From Verrucomicrobiales bacterium (GTDB lineage Bacteria; Verrucomicrobiota; Verrucomicrobiia; Limisphaerales; UBA11320), in assembly GCA_016793885.1 (NCBI GenBank), contig JAEUHE010000183.1, positions 1 through 64,000 of the forward strand: a stretch of 64,000 bases of DNA, written 5' to 3'. Each line of letters begins with the position of its first letter. The first letter of the stretch is position 1. The notes beneath the pieces are model-generated. The model saw nothing but the letters and a program-made list of their open reading frames with translations, was not told where the DNA came from and did no database searches. This document shows, in pieces, positions 44,621-53,457 of the stretch. Made by a program: the position numbers and the translations under genes.

Positions 44621-47326
44621 ATGGAAAGAAGAACCTTTCTCCAGGTTGTCGGGCAAGCATGCACCGCTGTGTGTCTCGCGCCGGAAGTCGTCGGCGCGGA
44701 CGCCAGTCAGAGTTTACTGCCCCGCTCCCGATCATCCGGGCAACCTGGGTCGATGCCTGATGCGTCGGATTGGGAGACGATCTCGGTGCTGCTCGACAGC
44801 GCCTCCTCCACCTACAGCGAACCCTGGGATGACGCCACCTGCCGAACGTTGATGAAGGGCGGTTACCTGGGCAACGGCGACTTCGGAGCCCATCTCGGCG
44901 GCACGAGGCACTCCCTGAAATACTATTTGGGGAAGAACGGATTTCATGCGGGGAATGACGTAGTAGGGTTTCGCGGTGGCGACGACCCGGCCCCCGGGCC
45001 ATACAAGCAACACATCCTGAACCTCGCGATCTGGACGATCGAAGCAGCGTCCGGCATGGAATCAGGGAGCGCTTATCGCGTCACCCAGGACCTGAGAAAC
45101 GCAGAGATTCGGGCCGATTGCACCATGGCAGGGGCTCCGGTCCTGACGAGAGCCTATCTGTCCGCATCCAGCAACGCGCTGGTGTTGGAGTTGTCTACCA
45201 ACGGGGGTGCCGACGTACGGCTGCAGGCCACCCTCTCGATTGTTGGCAATCAGTATGTCGCCAAAAGCGCGGGCACCTCCGGCGAGGTGATCTGGGTCAC
45301 CAAGGAACCTAACGCCGAAGGCGCGCCTTTTTATGTGAAGGGCGCAGTAGCCGCCCGGGTCTTGGGCGCAACGAGCCTGGCAACCACCGACGACCGCAAC
45401 TATTCCAGGTTGACCTTCACCCTGCCCGCCAACGGCGGAATCGTGAGACTTTTCCTTCAAGCCGAACACACAAAGAATGCCCCTTCTCCCCTCGCGGCGG
45501 TGTTGGCCTCCGCTCGGGATACGACGGAAGTGGGTGTGGCCGATCTCTCCGCTCAGAACCGAGCCTGGTGGAAACAGTTCTGGCTACGATCTTATATCCA
45601 CTTGGACGATGAGGTGCAGCGCTACTGGTATAACCACCTCTACATGATCGGTTCCGCCGCACGAAGCGGCAGCGACAATGGTCCCGGCAAAGCACCCGGG
45701 CATTGGGGTCCTTGGAACCGGACCGACGATATGAAGTGGTTCGGGAATCTGGGTATGAACTACAATGCCCAGAATCCCTACTATGGGACCTTCGCCGCCA
45801 ACCACATCGATCTGGTCGATCCCTATATCCAGACGATCAAATACTATGCGGAGAACACGGCCAGAAAACGTGTCGCCAACCGGTGGGTCTCTCCGGAAAT
45901 CGCCGCCCGGATGCCTGCAAATTGTCGAGGTGTTCAGTTTGAAGGGTCATTCACGGCCCACGGCACGCCATCCACCGGAGGGGGCACCAATGGGAGTGAG
46001 GATTGCTGCATGGCCACCAATGCGGTCTTTGGCATACTGCCCCTCGTCTGGAAGTGGAAGTATGGCCAGGACCGCTCCTTCCTGTCCGAGACTTGTTATC
46101 CACTCATGCAGGAGGTCACGGATTTCTTCGACGATTACATCGGCAAGCCGGTCAACGGGCGTTACGACGTCTACGGCTCGGTACACGAAGGGGCGAACTG
46201 GTTCGCGAAAAATGACATGTTCAGTCTCGGAGCCATGCGATTTCTCTACCGTGAGATCATCGCGGCAAGCGTGCATCTCGGACGGGACGCGAACCGACGA
46301 GCCCACTGGCAGGACATTCTGGACAACTTGAGCGAGTATCCACTGCAGGCCTGGGAGAACAAAGTGACCTTCAGACCCGATGCGGTCCATGACATCATGG
46401 AAGCCCTGCACTATCAGGGCGGAGCCCGGAACACGGGCGTGATGTTTACCACCACCTTCGACAACATCAGCCATAGAACCCTGCCTGCCTACAAACTCGC
46501 GACCTGCCACACCCTCGACAAGGGGAATATGTTTCATCCCCAACGCTGGTGCGGTTGGCAAAATGGAAATGACTTCGGCATGATGTTTGTTATGGCCGTC
46601 CGGGCTGGCTACCGCCCCGATCGCGTGCTCGAGGCGATCAAGAAGTGGAAACCCGAACCCAATGGCGTCGTGTCCCAGAAGGATGGAGGGGGGATCGAAA
46701 CCGCAGGGATTATCGAGGCCATCAACAACATGTTGCTGCAGAGCCACGACGGCGTCATCAGGGTATTTCCCAACTGGGACCGAACACGGGACGCGGCATT
46801 CAAGGGGCTCCGGGCAGTGGGTGCTTTTCTCGTCGGCGCAAGATACCGCTCGGCAGCGCAAACAATTGACTCAGTGCGGATCTTCAGCGAAAGGGGCAAT
46901 CCGTGTGCGCTGCAAAGCCCATTCGACGGAGACTGCATTACCGTAACGCGAGCGGACAATCGGCAGTCGGTCCCGGTCGTCCAAAACGAGGATGAGTTCA
47001 CTTTTAACACTGAGTCCGGCGTGACCTATCAGATCTCGCGAGCTGACTGTCCAAGCCCATCGGCCGAGGCACCGGTCATCACGGCCCAACCCGAGGACGC
47101 AACAGTCGTACTGTCCGAGACAGCCACGTTCAGAGTTTCAGCCACCGGCCAGAACCTGCGCTACCAGTGGCAGAAGAACCGGGTCGATATCCCCGAAGCG
47201 ACCTCACCCAGCTACACCTCGCCCAAGACGACGCTGTGGGATATCGGCAGCACGTATCGATGCGTGGTATCCGATGGTTCACTCGCGACCCGAAGTCGTC
47301 CCGGAACCCTTCGGGCAAAGGAGTGA
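44621..47326 (+). CDS. Exported GH95-like (six-hairpin) glycoside hydrolase with C-terminal Ig-like domain
   Basis: A 901-residue protein. The N-terminus MERRTFLQVVGQACTAVCLA looks Tat-like. An N-terminal beta-sandwich (WETISVLLDSASSTYSEPWD ... KGGYLGNGDFGAHLGG) leads into an (alpha/alpha)6-type catalytic region (about 330-700): WFGNLGMNYNAQNPYYGTFA, SEDCCMATNAVFGILPLVWK, YDVYGSVHEGANWFAKND. It ends with HDGVIRVFPNWDRTRDAAFK, which resembles the closing beta domain of GH95 alpha-L-fucosidases/galactosidases. An Ig-like domain (PVITAQPEDATVVLSETATF ... YQWQKNRVDIPEA ... YRCVVSDG) spans about 815-900. Catalytic residues cannot be assigned confidently by eye. Divergent from the Gfo/Idh gene across the MITE. 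Confidence 0.7.
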   Translation: MERRTFLQVVGQACTAVCLAPEVVGADASQSLLPRSRSSGQPGSMPDASDWETISVLLDSASSTYSEPWDDATCRTLMKGGYLGNGDFGAHLGGTRHSLKYYLGKNGFHAGNDVVGFRGGDDPAPGPYKQHILNLAIWTIEAASGMESGSAYRVTQDLRNAEIRADCTMAGAPVLTRAYLSASSNALVLELSTNGGADVRLQATLSIVGNQYVAKSAGTSGEVIWVTKEPNAEGAPFYVKGAVAARVLGATSLATTDDRNYSRLTFTLPANGGIVRLFLQAEHTKNAPSPLAAVLASARDTTEVGVADLSAQNRAWWKQFWLRSYIHLDDEVQRYWYNHLYMIGSAARSGSDNGPGKAPGHWGPWNRTDDMKWFGNLGMNYNAQNPYYGTFAANHIDLVDPYIQTIKYYAENTARKRVANRWVSPEIAARMPANCRGVQFEGSFTAHGTPSTGGGTNGSEDCCMATNAVFGILPLVWKWKYGQDRSFLSETCYPLMQEVTDFFDDYIGKPVNGRYDVYGSVHEGANWFAKNDMFSLGAMRFLYREIIAASVHLGRDANRRAHWQDILDNLSEYPLQAWENKVTFRPDAVHDIMEALHYQGGARNTGVMFTTTFDNISHRTLPAYKLATCHTLDKGNMFHPQRWCGWQNGNDFGMMFVMAVRAGYRPDRVLEAIKKWKPEPNGVVSQKDGGGIETAGIIEAINNMLLQSHDGVIRVFPNWDRTRDAAFKGLRAVGAFLVGARYRSAAQTIDSVRIFSERGNPCALQSPFDGDCITVTRADNRQSVPVVQNEDEFTFNTESGVTYQISRADCPSPSAEAPVITAQPEDATVVLSETATFRVSATGQNLRYQWQKNRVDIPEATSPSYTSPKTTLWDIGSTYRCVVSDGSLATRSRPGTLRAKE

Positions 47327-47501
47327 TCCAGAGACTGTTCACGATGGGAAAGCAGGGGGCTTTACCCCTAGGTATCGTACACCGACGCACCGTTTGCTCG
47401 GTGCCGCCAAAATTCCCAGCTGACTGCGAACGGGTCGCCAGTGGGTCCGAAGCTCAGATCTTGCCCTACACCCTTAAATTCCGTCAGATTCAAGAACTGG
47501 C

Positions 47502-50249
47502 ATGCTATTCACCGAGAAAAACCATTCCGAATCGCGACTGGGAACGGTAAATCTCCTCAAGGCGGAAATCCGTCGGTTGATCAGCTTGAGTGCCCTCCTG
47601 CTGGTCTATTCAGTTCCGATCGCCTTGGGGGAGACAGTGTTTCCCGGCCTGGCTTCCAGCCCGCTCGATCCGCAGCTGAAGGGGCTGGTGCTGATCGAAG
47701 AGTTGAATTGTGTCGCTTGCCACCGGGGTGACACATCCATATTCGCTCGCTCTAAGAAGGCACCTCGCCTGGCGGAAATCGGCTCCCGGGTGAATCCGCA
47801 CTACCTCGAGTCGTTCATCAACGATCCGCAGGGGACCAAGGCAGGCACCACGATGCCAGACGTGCTGACGCAGTTGAGTTCTGAGGAGAGGAAACGGACA
47901 GCCACCGAGTTGACCCACTTCCTGCTTTCGTTGAAGCCAGCAGAGTTCAATTTGCAGCCGCCGGATGCCGTGGCTGCGCAGCTCGGGAAGAAGCTGTTTC
48001 ATTCCCGCGGATGCGCCGCTTGCCATTCACCCCGCGACGATCAAGGAACGGAGTTGCTTACCCAGGCCTCCGTGCCGCTGGGAGCATTGGATCGCAAATA
48101 CAGCTTCAGGAGTCTGGTCGAGTTTCTCCGTCAACCGCACAGCAGCCGACCATCGGGTCGGATGCCAGATCTGCGGCTGCCCGGCCGGGAACTCGAACGG
48201 ATCGCCCATTACCTGCTGCAGGACATTCAGGTGCCAGGCCATCTGAAGTACACCCTGTATCGCGGCGATGTGTGGGAGGGCTTAGCGAGCGAAAACGTGA
48301 CTCCGGAACGGGCAGGCCACGTGAAAGATTTCCAACTGGAAAGTCTAGGCAAGCCACAACATCACACGGCAGTTCGCTTCGAAGGTTGGATCAACCTCGC
48401 CAACCCGGGGCGCTACAGGTTCTTCGTGACCATGAACGGAGGAGCGCTCACGGTGAACGGCACGCAACTCATCCAGCTCGACCCCAGCGACCGGCGCGGG
48501 GTGAAGCAACTCGAGGGCTCGGCTGAGCTCAACGCGGGCCGGCATGCCATCCAGCTCACGTACATCCACACCGGCCACTCACCTAGGTTCTCGTTCGAAA
48601 TGGAAGGCCCGCAGTTCGCTCGAGCAACGATTCCGTCGTCGGCCCTGTCCGTTTCCAGGGAACCCATCCCGGCTTTTGAACCGCTCCCAGTGAACACCGA
48701 GCTCGCGATGCGCGGACAGGAACGGTTTGGAAAACTTGGCTGCGCGAACTGTCATGATGATCTCAAGGTTGCGGCCAGCTCGTTCACCGCTCTAGCCAAG
48801 CTGGATTCGAGCCGTGGATGCCTGAGCAAGGCTTCCGGCGCTTGGCCTCGCTTCGACCTGAGCGAGGAGCAACGCGGTTGGATCACCAAGGCATTGCCTC
48901 GCGTGGAAAACCTGCAACTCGACGACCAGCAGCAAGTTCACAAGACACTTGTCACGTTCAACTGCATCGCCTGCCACGAACGGGCCGGCGTCGGCGGCAT
49001 CGCTCCCGAGCGCAACTCCCTCTTCACCGGGACTCAGCCGTCACTCGGCGATCAAGGGCGCCTGCCGCCGCCTCTGACTCACGTGGGCGCGAAGCTGACC
49101 ACTCACTGGCTCGCGGAGGTGCTGCTGCGCGGAAAGCGGCAGCGAGACTACCTTGACGCCGCCATGCCGCAATTCGGCGAAGCCAACGTTCACCATCTCG
49201 TCGAGTTGTTTGGCAAGGTTGACGCCCTAGAGAGCGCGTCGATTCCCCCTGTAGCGAGCGTTCCGGACTCGAAGAATGCCGGCCACGACATGGTGGGCAG
49301 CACGGGGCTAAGTTGCATCGCGTGCCATGAGTTCAACGGACAGAAGCCAGGCGAAATGAGCGCGCTCGATCTCGCGCAGGTGACCAGTCGTCTGAAGAAG
49401 AACTGGTTTCACCTTTACCTCCGTCAACCTTCCCGCTTTCACGCGAATGTGATCATGCCCACCTACTGGCCGGACGGTGAGTCCACATTGAAGAACATCC
49501 TGGACGGCGACGCCGGACAACAGATCGAGGCGCTCTGGGCCTTTCTGGAGGACGGACCACGCGCCAAGAAGCCGATCGGATTGTCGCGGCAATCCAGCGA
49601 GCTTCGCGTCGGCGATGTGACCGAGATCTGCCGAGGGCAGAGTCCGGTGGGATATCGTGGCATCGGGGTGGGTTATCCGGAGCGCATCAACCTGGCGTTC
49701 GACGCGGGCGAGATGGCGCTGCGCCAGCTCTGGAAAGGCGAGTTCGCCAGCGTGGAGCCCGGTCATTTCCGCCCGCGCGGAACGGACCCCATTTCCCTTC
49801 CTCCGGGCATTCCATTTCATCGCTTGAAATCACTCGAGGACCAATGGCCCTATAAAGGGAAGGCCAACCATGCTTTCCCGCAGGATCACGGCTACCAGTT
49901 CGGCGGCTATCGTCTTGATGCTGCTCGCCGTCCGACGCTGCTCTACCGCTACGGCGACATCGCGGTGGAGGATTTCTTCGAAGACGTGCGAGGCCAGGAC
50001 GGCAAGGCGTACTTTAAGCGAATTCTCCGCTTCGAGGCCGCCGCCGAGCAGCCGCCATTCTATTTCCGCGCCGCGGCTGGGAAGAAGCCAACCGCGCAAT
50101 CTGAGCGCACATTCACCATCGATAAACTCCGTCTTCGGATCCTCAGCGACCACACGGGAACCGTCCGCGAAGGTGAAGTAGGCGACGTGTTGATTCCTCT
50201 GACGGTTCCCAAAGGTCGCTCCACACTCATCCTGGAATACCAATGGTGA
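47502..50249 (+). CDS. Exported pentahaem cytochrome with internal PA14 domain
   Basis: A 915-residue protein with signal peptide LISLSALLLVYSVPIALGE. Five CXXCH haem sites: CVACH (70), CAACH (171), CANCH (414), CIACH (488) and CIACH (605). Between haems 2 and 3 a PA14-like beta domain (about 250-385: YTLYRGDVWEGL, AVRFEGWINLANPGRYRFFV, IQLTYIHTGHSPRFSFE) suggests carbohydrate binding. The C-terminal 250 residues hold a beta domain (GYRGIGVGYPERINLAFDAG, YQFGGYRLD, FFEDVRGQDGKAYFKRILRF). This fits a periplasmic electron-transfer partner for a sugar-oxidising dehydrogenase. Its stop overlaps the start of the propeller gene that follows, by 7 nt as that gene is read, so the two probably act together. 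Confidence 0.88.
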   Translation: MLFTEKNHSESRLGTVNLLKAEIRRLISLSALLLVYSVPIALGETVFPGLASSPLDPQLKGLVLIEELNCVACHRGDTSIFARSKKAPRLAEIGSRVNPHYLESFINDPQGTKAGTTMPDVLTQLSSEERKRTATELTHFLLSLKPAEFNLQPPDAVAAQLGKKLFHSRGCAACHSPRDDQGTELLTQASVPLGALDRKYSFRSLVEFLRQPHSSRPSGRMPDLRLPGRELERIAHYLLQDIQVPGHLKYTLYRGDVWEGLASENVTPERAGHVKDFQLESLGKPQHHTAVRFEGWINLANPGRYRFFVTMNGGALTVNGTQLIQLDPSDRRGVKQLEGSAELNAGRHAIQLTYIHTGHSPRFSFEMEGPQFARATIPSSALSVSREPIPAFEPLPVNTELAMRGQERFGKLGCANCHDDLKVAASSFTALAKLDSSRGCLSKASGAWPRFDLSEEQRGWITKALPRVENLQLDDQQQVHKTLVTFNCIACHERAGVGGIAPERNSLFTGTQPSLGDQGRLPPPLTHVGAKLTTHWLAEVLLRGKRQRDYLDAAMPQFGEANVHHLVELFGKVDALESASIPPVASVPDSKNAGHDMVGSTGLSCIACHEFNGQKPGEMSALDLAQVTSRLKKNWFHLYLRQPSRFHANVIMPTYWPDGESTLKNILDGDAGQQIEALWAFLEDGPRAKKPIGLSRQSSELRVGDVTEICRGQSPVGYRGIGVGYPERINLAFDAGEMALRQLWKGEFASVEPGHFRPRGTDPISLPPGIPFHRLKSLEDQWPYKGKANHAFPQDHGYQFGGYRLDAARRPTLLYRYGDIAVEDFFEDVRGQDGKAYFKRILRFEAAAEQPPFYFRAAAGKKPTAQSERTFTIDKLRLRILSDHTGTVREGEVGDVLIPLTVPKGRSTLILEYQW

Positions 50250-51832
50250 CACCCCGAGCTTACACCGCAGAGGCGGGACAAGGACGCAGAGAAGAAGTTC
50301 AGCTCCTTTACACTACCCCTCTGCGCCCATCCCGCCTCTGGGGTGACTATCTCCGGTTGTTCTCAGTTCTGGCCTTGGCCCTCACCCCACTGCTCCGCGC
50401 CGAGGAAGAACTAGGCGCGATGTGGGGCACCGCCGCGGAGGAGGCGAACTATTACCCCATCGTCAACATCTCGATTCCCGCCGGAGTCCCGATGAAGCCG
50501 GGCAGTTTTGAGGTTCTTCCCGATGGACGGCTGGCGGTGGGAACCCGACGTGGCGACATCTATTTCGTCAAGGGCGCGTTCGAGACTCCACCGAAGCCGG
50601 ACTACCACCTGTTCGCCAGCGGTCAGGATGAAATCTTCGCGCTCTCGTGGAGGAACGGCGCGATGACCGCCACCACCTGGGGCGAGGTCACCCGCATCTC
50701 CGATGTCGACGGCGATGAGGTCGCGGACCGCTACGACACCTTGACGAGCAATTGGGGCTACGCCGAAGGGCATGAGTTCGCCTTCGGCTCCAAGCCCGAT
50801 CCGGAAGGCAACATCTGGGTGGCGCTGGGCCTCAGCGGATCCTACGAGTCGCACAACCTATTCCGGGGTTGGGCGGTCAAGGTGACCCCCAAAGGAGTGA
50901 TGATCCCGATTTGCAGCGGGCTGCGCAGCCCGGGCGGGGTGGGCGGGAATGCGGAGGGCGCGATGTTCGTCACCGAAAGCCAGGGACCCTGGAATGGATG
51001 CTGTTCGCTCAAACATCTCAAGGAGGGCGGCTTCCTCGGGCATCCCGCGAGTTACAACTGGTATCCGTTCGTACCGGGCAGGAAAGCTCCAGAAGTTGAA
51101 CCTAACGACAATTCGCGCCTGAGCGTCGAAAGAAAGCGTATCAAGGAACTCGTGCCTCCGGCCGTGAAGTTTCCTTACATCAAGATGGGAAGATCCGTCT
51201 CCGGCTTTCGGCTGAACAACACTGGCGGGAAGTTTGGCCCGTTCGAGAATCAGCTTTTTCTGGGCGACTATAGCCTCAGCCTGATCATGCGCGCGACGAC
51301 CGAGCAGATTAATGGGGTATGGCAGGGCGCGTGCTATCCCTTCCGCGAGGGATTGGCGACCGGGATCATGAACGTGGAGTTCTCGCCCCAAGGACAACTG
51401 TTCGCCGGAGGCTTCACCACCAGTAGGCAGTGGCCCGTGCGTGGGACGGCACCCTTCGCCATCCAACGCATCGATTGGAATGGCGTCGTACCGTTCGAGA
51501 TCCAGGAGATCAACATCAAGAAGGAGGGCTTCCTCATCACCTTCACCAAGCCAGTGGACCGCCAGGTCGCCGCGACAGCGGAGTCGTATAAAATCACCAC
51601 TTACACGCATGTGTACCACGCCGGCTACGGCAGTCCCGAAGTGGACCACACCACGGCGCGTGTAACCCGGGCGATTCCCTCAACCGACGGGATGTCGGTA
51701 GCGTTACACCTAGAGAAGATCATGGAGGATCACATCCACGATTTCGATCTCGGCGCAATCACGGCGCCGGACGGCCAGCGCCTGCTTCACCAGAAAGCCT
51801 ACTACACGGTGAATGAAATACCGAGAGACTAG
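50243..51832 (+). CDS. Exported propeller-type dehydrogenase-like protein, partner of the cytochrome
   Basis: A 529-residue frame. The first 35-40 residues are encoded by inverted-repeat element C (50268-50340) and are probably not ancestral. The signal-peptide-like stretch LRLFSVLALALTPLLRAEEE only starts after it, and an in-frame TTG at 50356-50358 would start there. The body is a six-bladed propeller as in PVC sorbosone/glucose-dehydrogenase-like proteins: FEVLPDGRLAVGTRRGDIYF, WGEVTRISDVDGDEVADRYD, SGLRSPGGVGGNAEGAMFVT, QLFLGDYSLS and VEFSPQGQLFAGGFTTSRQW. A C-terminal beta domain follows (about 410-525). Likely periplasmic; oxidation of a sugar feeding the pentahaem cytochrome is inferred from gene order. 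Confidence 0.78.
   Translation: MVTPRAYTAEAGQGRREEVQLLYTTPLRPSRLWGDYLRLFSVLALALTPLLRAEEELGAMWGTAAEEANYYPIVNISIPAGVPMKPGSFEVLPDGRLAVGTRRGDIYFVKGAFETPPKPDYHLFASGQDEIFALSWRNGAMTATTWGEVTRISDVDGDEVADRYDTLTSNWGYAEGHEFAFGSKPDPEGNIWVALGLSGSYESHNLFRGWAVKVTPKGVMIPICSGLRSPGGVGGNAEGAMFVTESQGPWNGCCSLKHLKEGGFLGHPASYNWYPFVPGRKAPEVEPNDNSRLSVERKRIKELVPPAVKFPYIKMGRSVSGFRLNNTGGKFGPFENQLFLGDYSLSLIMRATTEQINGVWQGACYPFREGLATGIMNVEFSPQGQLFAGGFTTSRQWPVRGTAPFAIQRIDWNGVVPFEIQEINIKKEGFLITFTKPVDRQVAATAESYKITTYTHVYHAGYGSPEVDHTTARVTRAIPSTDGMSVALHLEKIMEDHIHDFDLGAITAPDGQRLLHQKAYYTVNEIPRD
50268..50340. repeat. Heptamer-triplet inverted repeat C, within a coding junction
   Basis: The right arm (50319-50340) reads CTCTGCG-CC-CATCCCG-C-CTCTG. 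The left arm (50268-50291) is its imperfect complement, CAGAGGCGGGA, a 6-nt mismatch region, then CGCAGAG; the loop is 27 nt. It lies just after the pentahaem cytochrome stop and inside the apparent N-terminal codons of the next gene. Confidence 0.8.
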
Positions 51833-51935
51833 TTTATAGCGCGGAGGCGGGTATTTCTACCACCTCCGAAACCAAACTCGATTCTCGGTGTTTCCACTCT
51901 GCGCACGCACAGACAAGGCGAATGGCATCAATAGG

Positions 51936-52589
51936 ATGAACTTTATATTCAAATCAAACGGTTGGGATGGGGCGAAACGAAACGTTCTGGGACTTACGCT
52001 GGTCTCCGCAGTGCTGCTCTGCGCCGAGCTAGCGGCGGCTGGGGCCGCCGGGGAGTTGAGCGCGGTAGCACCGCGGGACGATATTAATCCGGCTTTGCTC
52101 TACTGGCAGGCATTCGATCGGCGAGTGGAACTTCCCACAGACATTCACAAGGGGATGTTTGCCGAACCACCGACCCTGGCGCTGGCGGAAGCCGAACCGC
52201 ACGTCGTCAAGTATGATGTCATGTTTGAATGCCTGCGCCGCGCGGCTCAGATGCGAGTGCCGTGCGATTGGGGATCGGATCCGGCGGACGGCCCGGGCGC
52301 ATACATCCCAAACCTGCTGACCCTGCGGAAGACGGCCCAGATCGTGCCGGTTCGGGTGCACTACGCCGTCGAGGCGGGCCGCGATCAGCGAGCTGTGGAT
52401 GACGCCATGGCCATACTCATCCTGGGACGTCACACGGGGCGGGCGCTGACTCTGGTCCCGACCATGATCGGCATGTCGATCGAGAGCCTGGCGCTGAGGA
52501 CGGTGGCAGATCATTTTCAGCAATTGGATCCGGCCGCGTTGAAGTCGCTGGAGGCGCAGCTGGATGCAGCCCAGCCCGGGCGACCGTAA
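51936..52589 (+). CDS. N-terminal part of a frameshift-split exported protein
   Basis: ATG 51936 (AGGA just ahead) gives 217 residues with a signal-like segment (NVLGLTLVSAVLLCAELAAA) and a helical domain (DINPALLYWQAFD, LTLRKTAQIVPVRVHYAVEA, IGMSIESLALRTVADHFQQL). It ends KSLEAQLDAAQPGRP at a TAA (52587-52589). In the frame used by the next gene, the same DNA just upstream of that gene's ATG reads PARATVKQAMAMERTRFLDW without interruption. Joining there gives a continuous helical protein. A one-base indel near 52570-52580 is the simplest explanation. Function unknown; not a sequence I recognise beyond being a conserved-looking PVC exported helical protein. Confidence 0.65.
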   Translation: MNFIFKSNGWDGAKRNVLGLTLVSAVLLCAELAAAGAAGELSAVAPRDDINPALLYWQAFDRRVELPTDIHKGMFAEPPTLALAEAEPHVVKYDVMFECLRRAAQMRVPCDWGSDPADGPGAYIPNLLTLRKTAQIVPVRVHYAVEAGRDQRAVDDAMAILILGRHTGRALTLVPTMIGMSIESLALRTVADHFQQLDPAALKSLEAQLDAAQPGRP

Positions 52590-52597
52590 AGCAGGCG

Positions 52598-53173
52598 ATG
52601 GCAATGGAACGAACGCGGTTCCTAGACTGGACGATAGCCCGCCTCGAGGGAGTGCGGAGGGAGTATGGCGGCGACCCTACGAAAGCGTCTGAAGAATGTC
52701 GTGCGACGATGGAACGAATCCTAAATCAGGAAATCCGCGACGGGCTTGCCCCCGCGGGCCGATCGCTGGACCAGATGGTCGCCCTCTTCAGGGCAGCACG
52801 TCCGATTTATGACTGGCTGGAACCGATCATGTCAGCGACACCGGACAGGCTTGCGTGGGAGCACGCGGAGTTTCAGCGAAAGATCGACGCGCTCAAGAAT
52901 CCGCTCGTGGAAGTGTTAGTGCCAAACATTCTCAAGGCGCGACAAACGGAGCTACGCCTCGAGGCTCACCTGGCGATGCTCCGCGCCGCCATTGCCCTTC
53001 GGTCTGGCGGCGAGGGGGCATTCCGGCAAATCCGCGATCCGTTCGGCGACGGCCCCTTCATTCTGCGGCGTTTTGGCTCCGGCGAGCACGCCTCGTTCGA
53101 GCTGAGCTCGAACCTTCGCGAACCCGACAAGCGGGAGGTAGCCCTGAAGTTTGTCGGGAGCCGCTCCGAGTAG
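52598..53173 (+). CDS. C-terminal part of the frameshift-split exported protein
   Basis: A 191-residue frame starting MAMERTRFLDWTIARLEGV. It has no signal peptide and its helices (RLEAHLAMLRAAIALRSG) continue the pattern of the preceding frame. The closing part FRQIRDPFGDGPFILRRFGS then FELSSNLREPDK is typical of the end of such exported helical proteins. The frame is open upstream into the previous gene for at least 11 codons with no alternative start signal, which supports one ancestral gene of about 410 codons. Whether this is a sequencing error, a recent mutation or programmed frameshifting cannot be told from one sequence. Confidence 0.6.
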   Translation: MAMERTRFLDWTIARLEGVRREYGGDPTKASEECRATMERILNQEIRDGLAPAGRSLDQMVALFRAARPIYDWLEPIMSATPDRLAWEHAEFQRKIDALKNPLVEVLVPNILKARQTELRLEAHLAMLRAAIALRSGGEGAFRQIRDPFGDGPFILRRFGSGEHASFELSSNLREPDKREVALKFVGSRSE

Positions 53174-53209
53174 TCGCTGGCGCGCGGCGGAGCGAGGGCA
53201 GGCTATCCC

Positions 53210-53249
53210 GGGGCCGACATGATTGCGGGATGCGCCCGGTGTCGGCCCC
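53210..53249. terminator. Stem-loop 37 nt after the 53173 stop
   Basis: GGGGCCGACA - 20-nt loop - TGTCGGCCCC, a 10-bp perfect GC-rich stem with an inner CGGG/CCCG stem. No U-run follows, so intrinsic termination is only possible, not certain. Confidence 0.5.
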
Positions 53250-53285
53250 GAGGATGTGTGGAATGAACCCGCCAAAGCAGGGAGA

Positions 53286-53391
53286 CTTAGCCGCAAAATA
53301 CGAAAGATGCCGAAAAAAGAGTGCAACCCATCGATTCTCCGACCCTGTATCTGTTCCGGTTTTTCGTCGTCTTTGGTTCTTTGCGGCTAAG
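53286..53391. repeat. Heptamer-triplet inverted repeat D (imperfect 34-nt arms)
   Basis: The left arm (53286-53319) reads CTTAGC-CGCAAAA-TA-CGAAAGA-TG-CCGAAAA. The right arm (53358-53391), reverse-complemented, reads CTTAGC-CGCAAAG-AA-CCAAAGA-CG-ACGAAAA. Both show 9-nt heptamer spacing. It lies between the convergent genes ending at 53173 and 53458. Confidence 0.85.
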
Positions 53392-53457
53392 GGCCGTGCA
53401 AACCTAGATTCAGGTTTTGCTGGAGGAACCCCAACCGCACTTCCCGGTTCACATGCG

